From NCBI RefSeq assembly GCF_964275005.1, contig NC_092685.1, forward strand, positions 16,238,203 through 16,302,202: a stretch of DNA of 64,000 nucleotides, given 5' to 3'. The translations under genes and the position numbers were made by a program. The notes beneath the pieces were generated by a model, which was not told the origin of the DNA, searched no databases, and was given only the letters and a program-made list of their open reading frames with translations. The stretch comes from Diadema setosum (taxonomy: Eukaryota; Echinodermata; Echinoidea; Diadematoida; Diadematidae). Positions 36,401 to 46,800 of this stretch are shown here, piece by piece. Each line of letters starts with the position of its first letter. Position 1 is the first letter of the stretch.

Positions 36401-37018
36401 GTGTTTTTCTGCTTTTCAGCTGTGCCAGTCATTTCTGGGCAACATTCAGTGATCGCCACCGTTGCATTCATCACTTATTCAGTCACAATAATGCACTAAT
36501 TCATGACTGTGCACATGCTACATCCAGTGTACTGTGCAACAATTTCATAAACACCGGCATTGTTCTATGCATGATACACACGTGTGCATACGTACACACA
36601 TAAATGTACATGTATATACAACGATGATACATGTACATGTAGGCAATGCACACAAAGTTGGATTACCTGTCTATAGCGGCCACCTGTCTATAATGGCCAC
36701 TTTTTCCGTATCCCTTGGGTGGCCGCTATAGACAGGTTTGACTGTATTTAGGTTCATAAGAGTGTGTTGGAGAATTGAAATAATATTTCATCTATGTTCT
36801 CTCCACATCCAGGCTTATCCTGCAGGGAAGCAGCGCAGAAAGCTCTCGAGTACCAAAAGCGTCGAACATCCTTTGGCTGTGGTGTCATTGTTCTGGGGGC
36901 CGATGGTCAGACGGCCCCAGTGTTCTCAACAGAGGGATTGATATGGGCCCAGATACAGAAGGGTTCCCTGTCCTATGGAATCTCACGGGGAGAATGTTTT
37001 GATGGAGGATCAGTGTAG
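27441..37018 (+). CDS. asrgl1: Isoaspartyl peptidase/L-asparaginase, ASRGL1 type, 317 aa, seven coding exons
   Basis: An N-terminal-nucleophile hydrolase that cleaves isoaspartyl dipeptides and L-asparagine, probably cytosolic, as no signal peptide is seen (which argues against lysosomal AGA). Coding exons: 27441-27645, 29286-29428, 32358-32515, 34299-34429, 34915-35025, 36813-37018; the first is preceded by an acceptor at 27410, so an untranslated exon lies upstream. All joins keep frame; total 954 nt. Visible motifs: HGG loop (His14), [29 protein letters not shown], autocleavage site Gly176|Thr177 in [16 protein letters not shown] with Thr195, GRVGDSP with Arg205 and Asp208 for substrate binding, STTGIGE with Thr228/Gly229. 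Human ASRGL1 is 308 aa. Ile230 replaces the His of STTGHGE. TASP1 is longer and lacks this fit. The introns hold several MITEs and a THAP transposon. Six exons contain coding sequence listed here; counting the 5' untranslated exon there are at least seven. Confidence 0.93.
27950..28887. mobile_element. Truncated relative of the 26584-26965 MITE, with nested TA element
   Basis: The left part shares CTCGGCCATTTCAAACTGATTTTCATCAA with the 26584 copy, and the right end shares TTACCTCAACC...ACTATACCATCCCTCT. The left terminus is missing. An insertion occupies 28124-28804. Confidence 0.6.
28124..28804. mobile_element. TA-flanked DNA transposon (681 bp), non-autonomous
   Basis: The left end TGTGACCCTGCACCTCAAAA and the right end TTTTGAGGTGCACTGTCACA form terminal inverted repeats; complementarity continues through AGTCGC/GCGACTT. 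TA flanks both sides (28122-28123 and 28805-28806). The sister MITE at 26584 shows the uninterrupted site TCTTTCATATTTCAAA. No ORF. A TA target suggests the Tc1/mariner or a related superfamily. Confidence 0.75.
29731..30797. mobile_element. THAP-bearing DNA transposon remnant in asparaginase intron
   Basis: The terminal inverted repeats TATAGGCGGGGGCGGA and TCCGCCCCCGCCTATA are perfect over 16 bp. Outer TA/TATA bases make the exact duplication ambiguous. At about 1.07 kb it retains only the DNA-binding exon of its transposase (29995-30210). THAP-containing transposases are known in P-element and Kolobok superfamilies; the ends here are not TTAA, so the superfamily is left open. Confidence 0.75.
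29995..30210 (+). pseudogene. THAP domain fragment, zinc-ligand His missing
   Basis: A 71-codon frame, [10 protein letters not shown] at its start (Cys5, Cys10), followed by FFELP (Pro27), RWLAAI (Trp39) and ICSEF (Cys62). This is the C2CH THAP zinc-finger plan (C-x2-4-C-x35-53-C-x2-H) with its invariant Pro and Trp. The final His is absent: the sequence reads C-S-E-F where C-x-x-H-F is expected, an apparent one-codon loss. The frame stops at 30208-30210 just after the domain and no catalytic domain follows, so it is a broken transposase remnant and not a host transcription factor. A functional domesticated THAP exon is unlikely without the His. Confidence 0.7.
30969..31432. mobile_element. 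TTAA-type MITE, third family
   Basis: The left end AGGGACATTCCAGACGATTTTCAT is preceded by TTAA at 30965-30968 and the inverse right end is ATGAAAATCTTCCGGATGTCCCC. The right flank TTTC is a decayed TTAA. Non-coding. Confidence 0.65.
34139..34200. repeat. Fragment of the 17252-17525 dispersed repeat
   Basis: Shares TTTGTTTGTTT and CCATCTGAGAAGAT.GCTGG.TAGCCCATAT with the 17.25-kb copy. Confidence 0.5.
36180..36744. mobile_element. CAGTCAAACC TA-flanked DNA element, copy 1
   Basis: The ends CAGTCAAACCTGCC and CAGGTTTGACTG are flanked by TA (36178-36179 and 36745-36746). Near each end the subterminal motif CTATAGCGGCCACCTG is repeated several times. No transposase. The TA target and CAG start resemble pogo/Tigger-type MITEs. 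It lies in the last intron of the asparaginase gene and is inverted relative to the copy at 60980-61534. Confidence 0.85.
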
Positions 37019-38470
37019 CTTTAGAAAAAAGTGTCATGAGTAAAGAAAGAGCTTGTCATTGCTTCCCTTTCCTTCCAGGTGATAGTGATGGTTGAACTGT
37101 GACATAGTTTATCCACTTATTGCTGCTTCTAGTATTTGCTTGCCTTAATTAGTGCTTCCCAAGATGCAGCATGCTGGTTCAACAAATAATCTGTGAATTA
37201 CTTGTATTTTACTTGATTGTTTCCACTACACATTACTAGGGGACTTGTGATTGGAGTGTTTCTCTTCGAAAATTTGTGTAGTAGTCTCTTTAATCTAATG
37301 AAATATTGCTCGTCATAATTGCCATCTTTTCTTATGCGTTTTGTGAACTGTATACAAACTGGTATGTCAAGGCTGTTGAATACACAGTGGATTTTGGTAG
37401 TCATTCATTATACTTCATTTGACACATTGCCTCGCAAATACCCCTAAATCTCTGTCTACCATCTTGATTAATCTCAGTGATATATGTCACTGGGTCGTTT
37501 AGTGGCACTAAAACGATTGCCAGTACCAATTTTAGAGGGTGATGAGACAGTCACATGAAAAAACAACAACAAAAAATAGAGGCACACAATTAGACTCACT
37601 TAGAGAAACATTTTCTTTTAAAGTGCAGATTTTAGTTTCTGATAATCATGCTGCAAAAAAAGTAAAATATTGTCATAATTATTCTTTAAAATAGAATGAT
37701 TTTTCAGGTGATTCATTCTTACCCGAGAGTATCAGTATTTCATATACCATAGTATTTTGTGCTATTCTTAGTCTACCAAAGGAAACATTTTTGCATACAA
37801 TGTGTATTTCAAAGTGGTAATAACAGTTTGTAAAGCACTGGGATCAGTTGAACTGAATGTTTGTACCAAGGTGTAAACAGAATGTATGTATATATTTTTG
37901 GACTTTGAAATACAACAAAATATTCTTTAGCAATGAAGTGGATATCATACTTTCTGTGATGATTCATAGATGTATAGCAGTTATTGATAATATGTGCCAC
38001 AAAGCTTATACGTTAGTTTTAAAAGGTTCACATTGGTCAAAAAAGGATAGTTATATTGTATGAAAGATTCTTTACATTTCTGTTTCCTCTGTGGAAAAGA
38101 AAAGAGTTTTTTGTTTTTTTTTTTGTTTTTTTTTTGTTTTTTCCTTCTTAGTCAGGATTATTCATGACTACTTCAAGGTAAACTATACTTTCTTTCCAGA
38201 TGATATAATGGCATACTTAATAGATTGTCTGTGCAGGCATGGACCTACCATGGTGCAAGTAATATTTGAACACAATTTGCATAAAGAAGGAAGTACATCA
38301 TACATGTATACTGATATCTGATGACTTCCATATTTTGGTATGTAAAAAATGAATTGATAAGATTAAATATTTTCTTTTCTGGTCACACTCCCATTTCAAT
38401 CTTGTATTTTCTTCATCTTTGTCTTTGTTCTTCATCTTCACAAGTTTGTTGTAGGTTTCAAAACTTATCA

Positions 38471-38476
38471 AATAAA
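38471..38476 (+). terminator. Candidate poly(A) signal AATAAA for the asparaginase gene
   Basis: This is the first canonical AATAAA I find after the stop codon at 37018, about 1.45 kb downstream. The long 3' UTR it would imply is unproven. Confidence 0.35.
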
Positions 38477-38854
38477 GCATTAACTTGTTTCTGACGCGTT
38501 CAATTGATGATGCAGTGAAAAATAATGACCACAGTGATTATGTGGCTTCAACCAGAGCAGATAGCATTGTGAGGTACATTGTATGCCCTCTTAAAGAGAA
38601 AGAACTTCTCATTTTCTGTGTCATGCAGTGTGTGTTTATGTGTGTGTGTGTGTGGGGGGGGGGGGGGAGTAGTGTATAGTAAAGTAGTATATTGTTAGGA
38701 AGGGTAGTGAGGTTAGGGTGATGAGTTTTATGTAGATACAATATACTTCCATTTTTTTTTTCAGTCATTGCAATACTATTGCCATTTTATTTGTCATATT
38801 GAAACATGGAAATGTATAATTATTTCAGTTATCTTAAAAAAAGAATTATTCCCT

Positions 38855-39591
38855 TTTTAGCTCACCTGAGCCAAAGGCTCAAGTGAGCTATTGCGATCGC
38901 CCTTCGTCCGGCGTCCGTCGTGCATCGTCCGTCGTCCGTCGTGCGTAAACTTTTTACATTTTCATCTTCTTCTTGAAAACCCCGAGACCGATTTTCATCA
39001 AACTTGGCAGGTAGCATCCCTAGGGGGTTAGGAACTCAATTTGATAAAATGGGCACCATGCCCCACCCAGGGGGCCCCCAGGGGGCCCAAACCCCCCATA
39101 ATGAAGGAATCTTTAAAAATCTTCTCTAGAATCAGAAGTTATAGAGCTAAGATAATACTATGAGTGAGTACATTAATGACTGTAGTTTCAAGTTTGTTCA
39201 TAGCAAATCCAGGGGTGCCCCTCTTGGGGGCAGGGGGGGGGGGGGGGTTGGGAAGGTCCAAATGGGGGCCTGAATTGTACATTTTCATCTTCTTCCTGAA
39301 AACCTCATGATGGATTTTCGTCAAACTTGGCAGGTAGCATTCCTAGGGGGTCAGGATCTCAATTTATCAAAATGGGCACCATGCCCCACCCAGAGGGCCC
39401 CAGGGGGCCCCCAATCCCCCCAAATTAAGGAATGTTAAAAAAATTTGGGCCCTTATCGTACATTTTCATCATCTACTTGAGAATGCCTGGTCAAATTTTA
39501 GTAGAGCTGTGAATAATTCAGATTAGTGACTGCGCGTGAAAGGTGAACTTGCGATACTCCGGTGAGCGCTAGACCCGTGGGTCTCTTGTTT
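38855..39591. mobile_element. TTAGCTCACC repeat element (737 bp), full-looking copy
   Basis: Begins TTTAGCTCACCTGAGCC with a local hairpin (GAGCCAAAGGCTC) and ends GGTGAGCGCTAGACCCGTGG. Two internal tandem units start with CATTTTCATCTTCTTC at about 38960 and 39283 and share TTGGCAGGTAGCAT and GGGCACCATGCCCCACCCAG. Truncated relatives lie at 43366-43690 and 14630-15080. The class is uncertain. Confidence 0.65.
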
Positions 39592-39710
39592 GTACAGTAA
39601 TTCCAAAGAGAATTGGTATATTTTGTATTATCTCAATTGGAAGTGAATAAATGTTATTTGAAAATGAAAAGTGTGCGTGCATGTTTGTGTCGCTCCTTGA
39701 GTGCTTGTTT

Positions 39711-39732
39711 GTGTGTGTGTGTGTGTGTGTGT
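39711..39732. repeat. (TG)n microsatellite
   Basis: A short uninterrupted TG tract in the intergenic region between the asparaginase and AP-4 mu genes. Similar tracts occur at about 38635, 40100 (CA), 49551 and 57150. Confidence 0.9.
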
Positions 39733-40599
39733 AATTTGCATGTTTGTGCATTCGCACATGCATGTGTGTGTGTCCTTGCACGTTAATGCTTTGTTTATAA
39801 TTGTGTTTTGTGTGTGTTATTTTATACATAATGTGGATAGGGGGAGGGGGGGGGGGCTTGCATGCTGGTGTCTTTGTCATATACCATTCTGTACAATTTG
39901 TTGCTGTAACCAGTAAGAAAGTTTAAACTACCTTTGCAGACTTTGAAACTCCAGTCATTAAGCATATCACAATATCAAACATTTTTACAAGCGATTCGTG
40001 TTGATAAATGCATGCATCATTAGAGCCACCAGTGTGCCTATTTCCAATGCCATGCTCGTCAGGGTTGCTGAACTAGGGGGTTGGGTGTGCATATTTCCCC
40101 CCCCCCCCCACACACACACACACACACATGCACATAGATTTTTTTTTTTTTTTAAATTTGATTTGATTTGATTTCTGAATTTCGATATAGATGATAGATA
40201 GTATTAGGTCAGTCTTCTTCATGGCTAGTACTATATGAGTCGAACCAAACTATCAAAGGTGAAAGGATAATTGATTTGTTACTTTTGAAAACACACCCCT
40301 CCCAGACAATTTATGATCGCTACTATTGTATTGATTGATTAATTAATTAATTAATTGATGATTTTATTGTCCACACTGGAAATTCTTTTTACCAGTACAT
40401 TGGATATATCACAAAAACAAATAAACATCAAATACTATTGAACTGTTGAAATAGTATTGAACTTTTTTGGTGAAATTTGCTAAGCAATTTTACTTTTACT
40501 CATTTGAACAATAAAAAGAAAGGCTAAACCAAAAAAAAAAAAAACTCATCAATGTGAATTTATCCATATAGAAATTATTTATTTTTTTCTTTTGCCGAA

Positions 40600-40870
40600 A
40601 GCGTACACGGTATACTTGTGTGTGATGTAGTGGTGTGTGATGTACTAGTAGTGTTAGACCCTTCGATCGATCACATTTGATGTGCATGGTGCGGCAGTGG
40701 AAGGCCATTCGATCGATCATCGTATTATTGTGAGCGTCTGCTACGGACTTGTACAAGTACGAAGCGAAGCTGATATGGCCATGGGGGGCGCCGGGCACAG
40801 TCAAGTCGCGGCGAGGTACAGGTGCGTGCTGGGGTAAACCGGTGGTGGATTTCAGTCGTGATTCTGCAGG
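40600..40870 (+). promoter_or_regulatory. Probable promoter and 5' UTR of the AP-4 mu gene
   Basis: A locally GC-richer stretch ends at the ATG at 40871. TTCGATCGATCA occurs twice (about 40657-40668 and 40708-40719). An upstream ATG at 40775 opens a short frame through GGGGGGCGCCGGG and could be a uORF. No TATA box was found at a convincing position. Confidence 0.4.
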
Positions 40871-43800
40871 ATGTTGTCTCAGATTTTGATTTTGTCTTGC
40901 AGAGGGACTGATTTGTTGTATAGAGAATGTATCCTTTGTGATTAGTTTTTCTGATTTAGACGAAGATGAAGATTGAACCGGATGTCTGTCTTGTCTAAAA
41001 ATAGTAAAACCTACTTTATGAATACTGCAGTGTGTGTCAAACTGTGCACTGTGTGGAGTATCAGCTCAGTGCAGTAGTGCAGTGTCAGAGTCGTGAGTGC
41101 GTAGCAAGTAGAGCGACGCACATTCTTATATGTACAGTGTAGCCCCAATCATTTATATTCATGTGGCTTTGAATATATCCTGTTCCTTCTCCTTCTTCTT
41201 CTTCTGATTAAGTCTGCCTCCTTCAATAGGCTGAAGATTCTTGCAGACTGTGCTATTTACGGCCCTATTTACATTATAATACAGTTTATTTACAAATATT
41301 TACAAGCACATAGAAAATTTGAAGAAAATAACTATAGCCACTGTGATCAACCAATAGAATCTAGTCGGTTTCGGAATGATTCCACAGATGGCGCTGACAC
41401 AATTTCTGACGACGGGGAATTCAGATGCGATTCAGTCTTGAGTATGGTACAATACCCGATAGGAATGTGGTTGCGAGGCTCTCGTCAGCTGAGTAACCTG
41501 AGTTCCAATGAACTACACATTGTTACAAGCTCAAGTACCATTTTTCATTGCATTTTGAGCTGAGCTAGTAATTAGTATGTTTAGGATGCGTAAAGCATGA
41601 TGCATCAGAAAGACACATCCCATGTGCTGTGGTGGCCAGTGGCTTGTAATTTTATTGGCATTGTGACGTACAATGCGGCGTGGCCCACCAGTACTTGTGA
41701 GAGCTTCGTGACCTAGACTTGTCTACCGGATGAAAAGAGCAGAGCAAGGTCTAGAGAACAGCTCAGCCAGGACTGACAGGTCTAGCTACCGGTACTGTTC
41801 TTTGAAATCTAATTGTACACCCAGCAGAGTCTCAAAAATGTCTGGTATTTACAGTGTATTGTGAATATTAAGATCAGTCTAGAGTACAAAATCAAATCTA
41901 GAAGTGGATTCTGCTTTTGTCCTGAAGGGCCCTGCATTGTATACATCCTAAACCAGATTTTAAGAAAGTATGCCAAGAAACATAGACAGAGGGTTGATAG
42001 TGTTAAGCAACTAAAAATCCTATGAGTAAAGTTGTATGTTGTAGGTCTAGTGAAAGATGTCATCTACACCTTTTTTTTTTTTTGTCTAAACAGCTCAATC
42101 TATTCTTGCTGATATTTTTAACCCTTATAGAATATCTTAGTTAATCTAGAAAACTACGAAGTTAATCTACAAAGATGGCAAATCTACAAGATTTCTTTAA
42201 TACCACATATGATCAGACACTGAAGATGGGATTCCTCTGCTGGCTAATGTGTTTCGCTCCCACCTTAAGAAGAAAGGAAATTCAGAAGAGTTGCTTCCTG
42301 TGATTGTAAGTGAGGCAATGGCATTACTGATTCATTCCAAAGTATTTAGTGCAATAGCTTAAAGGGAAGATAAACCCCAAGAGCAATGTGGATTGAGTGA
42401 AAGCAGCAACATTAGTAGAACACATCAGTGAAAGTTTGAAGAAAATCGGACTATCGATGCAAAAGTTATGAATTTTTAAAGTTTTGGTGTTGGAACCGCT
42501 GGATGAGGAGACTACTAGAGGTTATGACGTATGAGTGGACAACAATACCAAGAAAATATAAAGAAAATACCACAAAAATCCATTTTTCATGAAATTTACA
42601 AATTTCATCAACTTGATATTGACATATGTTAAAGGGGAAGGCTAGTAACTGATCAGTGGGAATCAGTGGAAATGCTGGGAGATGATTGTTCCAATCCTTA
42701 TGGGATTCATTCAAGAGTTCATTGTATATCTATTGTTGTGTGAAAATGATTTGCTTCAGAATGGTCTCATATTCAAGTAATGTGCAGTTTAATGCTTCCA
42801 GGTTAGCGTCCCTGGTCAGTGACGGAGCATTAATCTGCACATTACTTGAATATGAGACCATTCTGAAGCAAATCATTTTCACACAACAATAGATATACAA
42901 TGAACTCTTGAATGAATCCCATAAGGATTGGAACAATCATCTCCCAGCATTTCCACTGATTCCCACTGATCAGTTACTAGCCTTCCCCTTTAAGGGTAGC
43001 AATTATTCCCCCTGCTTTCTGAAAGCGGTTGGTCCATTGCTCTTTCATAACTCTAGAAAAGTAAATTTTTGTTGAATTTCCTTTATATTTTCTTTGTATT
43101 GTTGTCCACTCATACGTCATATCCTCTAGTAGTCTCCTCATCCAGCGGTTCCAACACCAAAACTTTAAAAATTCATAACTTTTGCATCGATTGTCCGACT
43201 TTCCTCAAACTTTCACTGATGTGTTCTACTAATGTTGCTGCTTTCACTCAATCCACATTGCTCTTGGGGTTTACCTTCCCTTTAACCAAATGGCAAAGAT
43301 GCAGCAATTACAAATTTGATTGTGTTTTTTTTTTTCATATTTGTATCAAAACGATCTGATCACGTTTATTAGCTCACCTGAGTCAAAGGCTCACTCAAGT
43401 AAGCTAAATTGCAATCATTCATGGTCCAATGTCTCATGTGATGTGCATCTTGTGTAAAACTTTTTACATTTTCAACTTCTTGAAAATTTTCACCAAACTT
43501 GGTAAGTAGCATCCATAGGGTGATGGAATCTCGTATTATGCCCACCTAAAAAAAAAAAAAAAAAAAAAAAAAAATGTATGGGGGGGGGGGGGGAGAGGGA
43601 GTATTTTTACATTTTCACCTCCCTGAAAATGCATAGCTAAATTTTCAGCAAATTTGCCAAGTATTACCACTAGGGTGATAGCTTTGCTCTGTTTTGTTTG
43701 CCCTTGAAATTATTAGTATACAATATATATGACGACCATCCTCAAAACTAGTACCGTACTCTGTGAGTTTTGTGAAGTTACATGGGGATGTCACTAATGC

Positions 43801-46800
43801 TGTTACAGTTTTGTTTTTATTCTGTGGATGATTTCAATAATGGGAGTGTATGCTCATGTGTGTATACATGTGAAATCAGAACTAACAAACAATAACAATA
43901 TGCCAACAAGATTTCATGTTCATGATACACACTTTGTATCTCCTTCCATCAGCTTCTTACAATTTGTCCATTACATGACTGCCTTATATTTAGGGTCTGT
44001 CGTGTTTGTGCTAATCAAATGTATAATAGAAGAGATGCCTCATCAATATGAATCCATTGGAATACAGAAGTAAATCCCAATCCCAAATCTTGTTTGTATT
44101 CCATCAATGTAACTATCTTATTTGTAATACTTGGGATCAGCCATAGAAAGACCAAACGGTCTATGCTGATCCCCCCACAAACTGAACGAATTGCTTTTAT
44201 GTTGTGTTTGTATGGTGTGGAATTGTTATAAGTTGAACATTTTTCTGTATTGTTCCAATGTTCTACTGTGTATGTGTTTGTTCTAGTATTACTTGTATGT
44301 TTTTTATCAGGATGTGGAAATAAATGAAATGAAAATGAAATGAAAAAGTACAGAGACACTTATACATACATAAAATGTATTTGAGGCAGTGTGTCTTTCC
44401 TCATTCACAGCATAACTGCCTGTTACATGTACGTCACAGCCTTTAATATTTTTATGTCACTCTTGTTTTTCTATTCAGAAAATAGGAAACAACTTCATTG
44501 TTCACATCAAGTGCAATGGTTTATATTTCATCTGTACTGCTTCACCAGATGAACCTCCATTTGCTGCATTAGAGCTCCTTGAAAGGTAATTGAAAGGAGC
44601 TGCTTGCTAGAAATAGTTTCGTTATTTTTTTTAGCCAGTTTTCATATTCATCAACGTGAAACCTTTTAACCCTCGATGTTATCCACATGCACCCTGTTCA
44701 AAAAGAAGAAGAGGAGAAAAAAAAACCCAAAAAACAAAAGGAAGAAAAGGAGAAGTAAAAAGAGAGAGGATTAGAAGAAGGGTAGAACAATGTGGTATAA
44801 TGAATGAGTAGAGGTGATGCACAATGATAGTGAATAGCACATAAAGACCATTTGAATGCAAATGTGGACACAATGCAAATGAACTCGGGGATGGTGAAAA
44901 GGGTGTTAATTACCAACCCTGATTAGAAGTTTTACTGGGAATTCTCATTTCTTCACACAATATTAATGCACATATATCATAAATATAAATATTTAATATG
45001 ATGCACCAAGAGGGTTTTTCTTTATAGCACAATAGATTTTATGCATTTTTGTGCACAATATTATAGATGAATAATAAACATGTACTTATAGCAATAGAAA
45101 GTGAGCATCATGTCAAGCTTATTCACCTTGTACCTCCAGGATCTGTTCCTTGGTCAAAGACTTCTGTGGAATGGTGTGTGAAGAAGCAATCATACAAAAC
45201 ACAGCTCTTGTCTATGAGCTTCTTGATGAAGTCATAGTAAGTAACACAAGTAATGTTGCTTATAAACATTGATAGCAGGAAGTTTTATTTTGTAAAATGT
45301 CTTTCACAATTTTTATTTGTTTAAGATATTTTTCATATGTGTTCAAAATATTTTTTTTTTGTCATTTTTAATAACATTACGTAATTGTATGTGTATTGAT
45401 TTCCACCAGTATTCAGAATTGTGTAATACATTGTATTTTGCTGAAAAAGAATATGAATTATTACTGTCAAATATACACAGTGTAGTAAGATGCCTAATTT
45501 GAAGTTACAATATAGCAAGACTGCAAATTTCCAAGTGGTTTTATTCATATGAAATGAAATCACCTTTGTTTCTGTTAACTAGTAATTGTTCTTGTTTATT
45601 TCAAATTTGTGTTCAAACAAATTGATTTGCCTTGTTACTATTGTGGCAAAATGTGGTTAGAAATCCTTGAAGGTACAAAATGTCTCCGTGCAGAGACAGA
45701 AAGATGGTAATCATTGTATTTAATGAAGCGTGAAAAAGATGTGTCAGACATCCAGAACCATCAATGACTTTGTCATGTGAATTTTGTTTAAAGGATTATG
45801 GAATCATTCAGACGACTTCAACCCGTAGTGTGAAGCCATACATTCAGAGAGAGCCAGTTGCAGTCAAACCAGACAGACAAATTGAAGGAATTCTGGGATT
45901 GGGACCGGGTTTGGTAAGACTTCATATTTCGTTGCACATGGTATGATATTTCTGCCTCTTCCTCTGGTCTAAAATATTTTCTCTGGTCATTTAATTGAAG
46001 ACATAACAGATTTTGTAGTTTATTTAAAATCAAACTAATGAAAGTAAAATGCATCCAACGATGTCAAGAACCAAAGGTGTCACCTTTATTTATGATATTC
46101 TTTCAGTTATGCAGTATATTCGTGTAAGAAAATATCTGCATAGTATCAAAGGTAGTACTTATCTTGGCAGCTGCAGTGCAGTGATTTCATATAGTGATTC
46201 ATTATTTCATGTACAGAAGCAGAATACATTGAATTGATTTTATTTTTACAAAATTTAATGTTCAAATAGATATTGTTGCCTCCCATAACAGAAATGTACT
46301 GTATATCTTCTCTATGTGGGAAAGCACTAAAAACATTATTCTTTAACTGAATTTAACTGCTTATGAAATTGTTGCACAAGTTCCCAACTTGTAAAAGATA
46401 TGCCATGTGTATGCAGCAACTGGGGTAATGGGTACTCCCCCCCCCCCCCCCCCCAATACAATTTTACTACAACAAAGTTTTCTGTGAACAAACAAATGCT
46501 AAACTGTAAGCTTTTGAGGCATTGTAGACATTGTTTTTCTTGTTTACTTGAATGTTGCAGTGCACTCCCGTTATAATGAACATGGCTATAGCGAAATGCC
46601 GGTCCCAAGGACTTCATTATAGTGGGAGTCCACTAAGATCTTGATAATATTCATTCCCATATCTGGAGCCTAACTTATACAGTACAACTGAACCAAACTG
46701 TCCTAGGTGTGGCTTCTTAGATTGTTTTTCATACAGACTGTATGGAAGAATACTTAGGATGAGATATGTAGAAATTAAGCACAGAGTTTCGTTCATGTCT

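Noticed and set aside
38140..38220. Mini-exon with acceptor TTCCTTCTTAG and donor GTAAAC
   Set aside because: Splice-like signals only; the enclosed 26 bases do not extend either neighbouring gene and match no protein.
39569..39880. 103-codon minus-strand frame with His/Thr repeats
   Set aside because: It is the translation of a (CA)n/(TG)n tract.
42686..42936. Nearly identical ORFs on both strands
   Set aside because: They are the two arms of the nested palindrome read in opposite directions, not genes.
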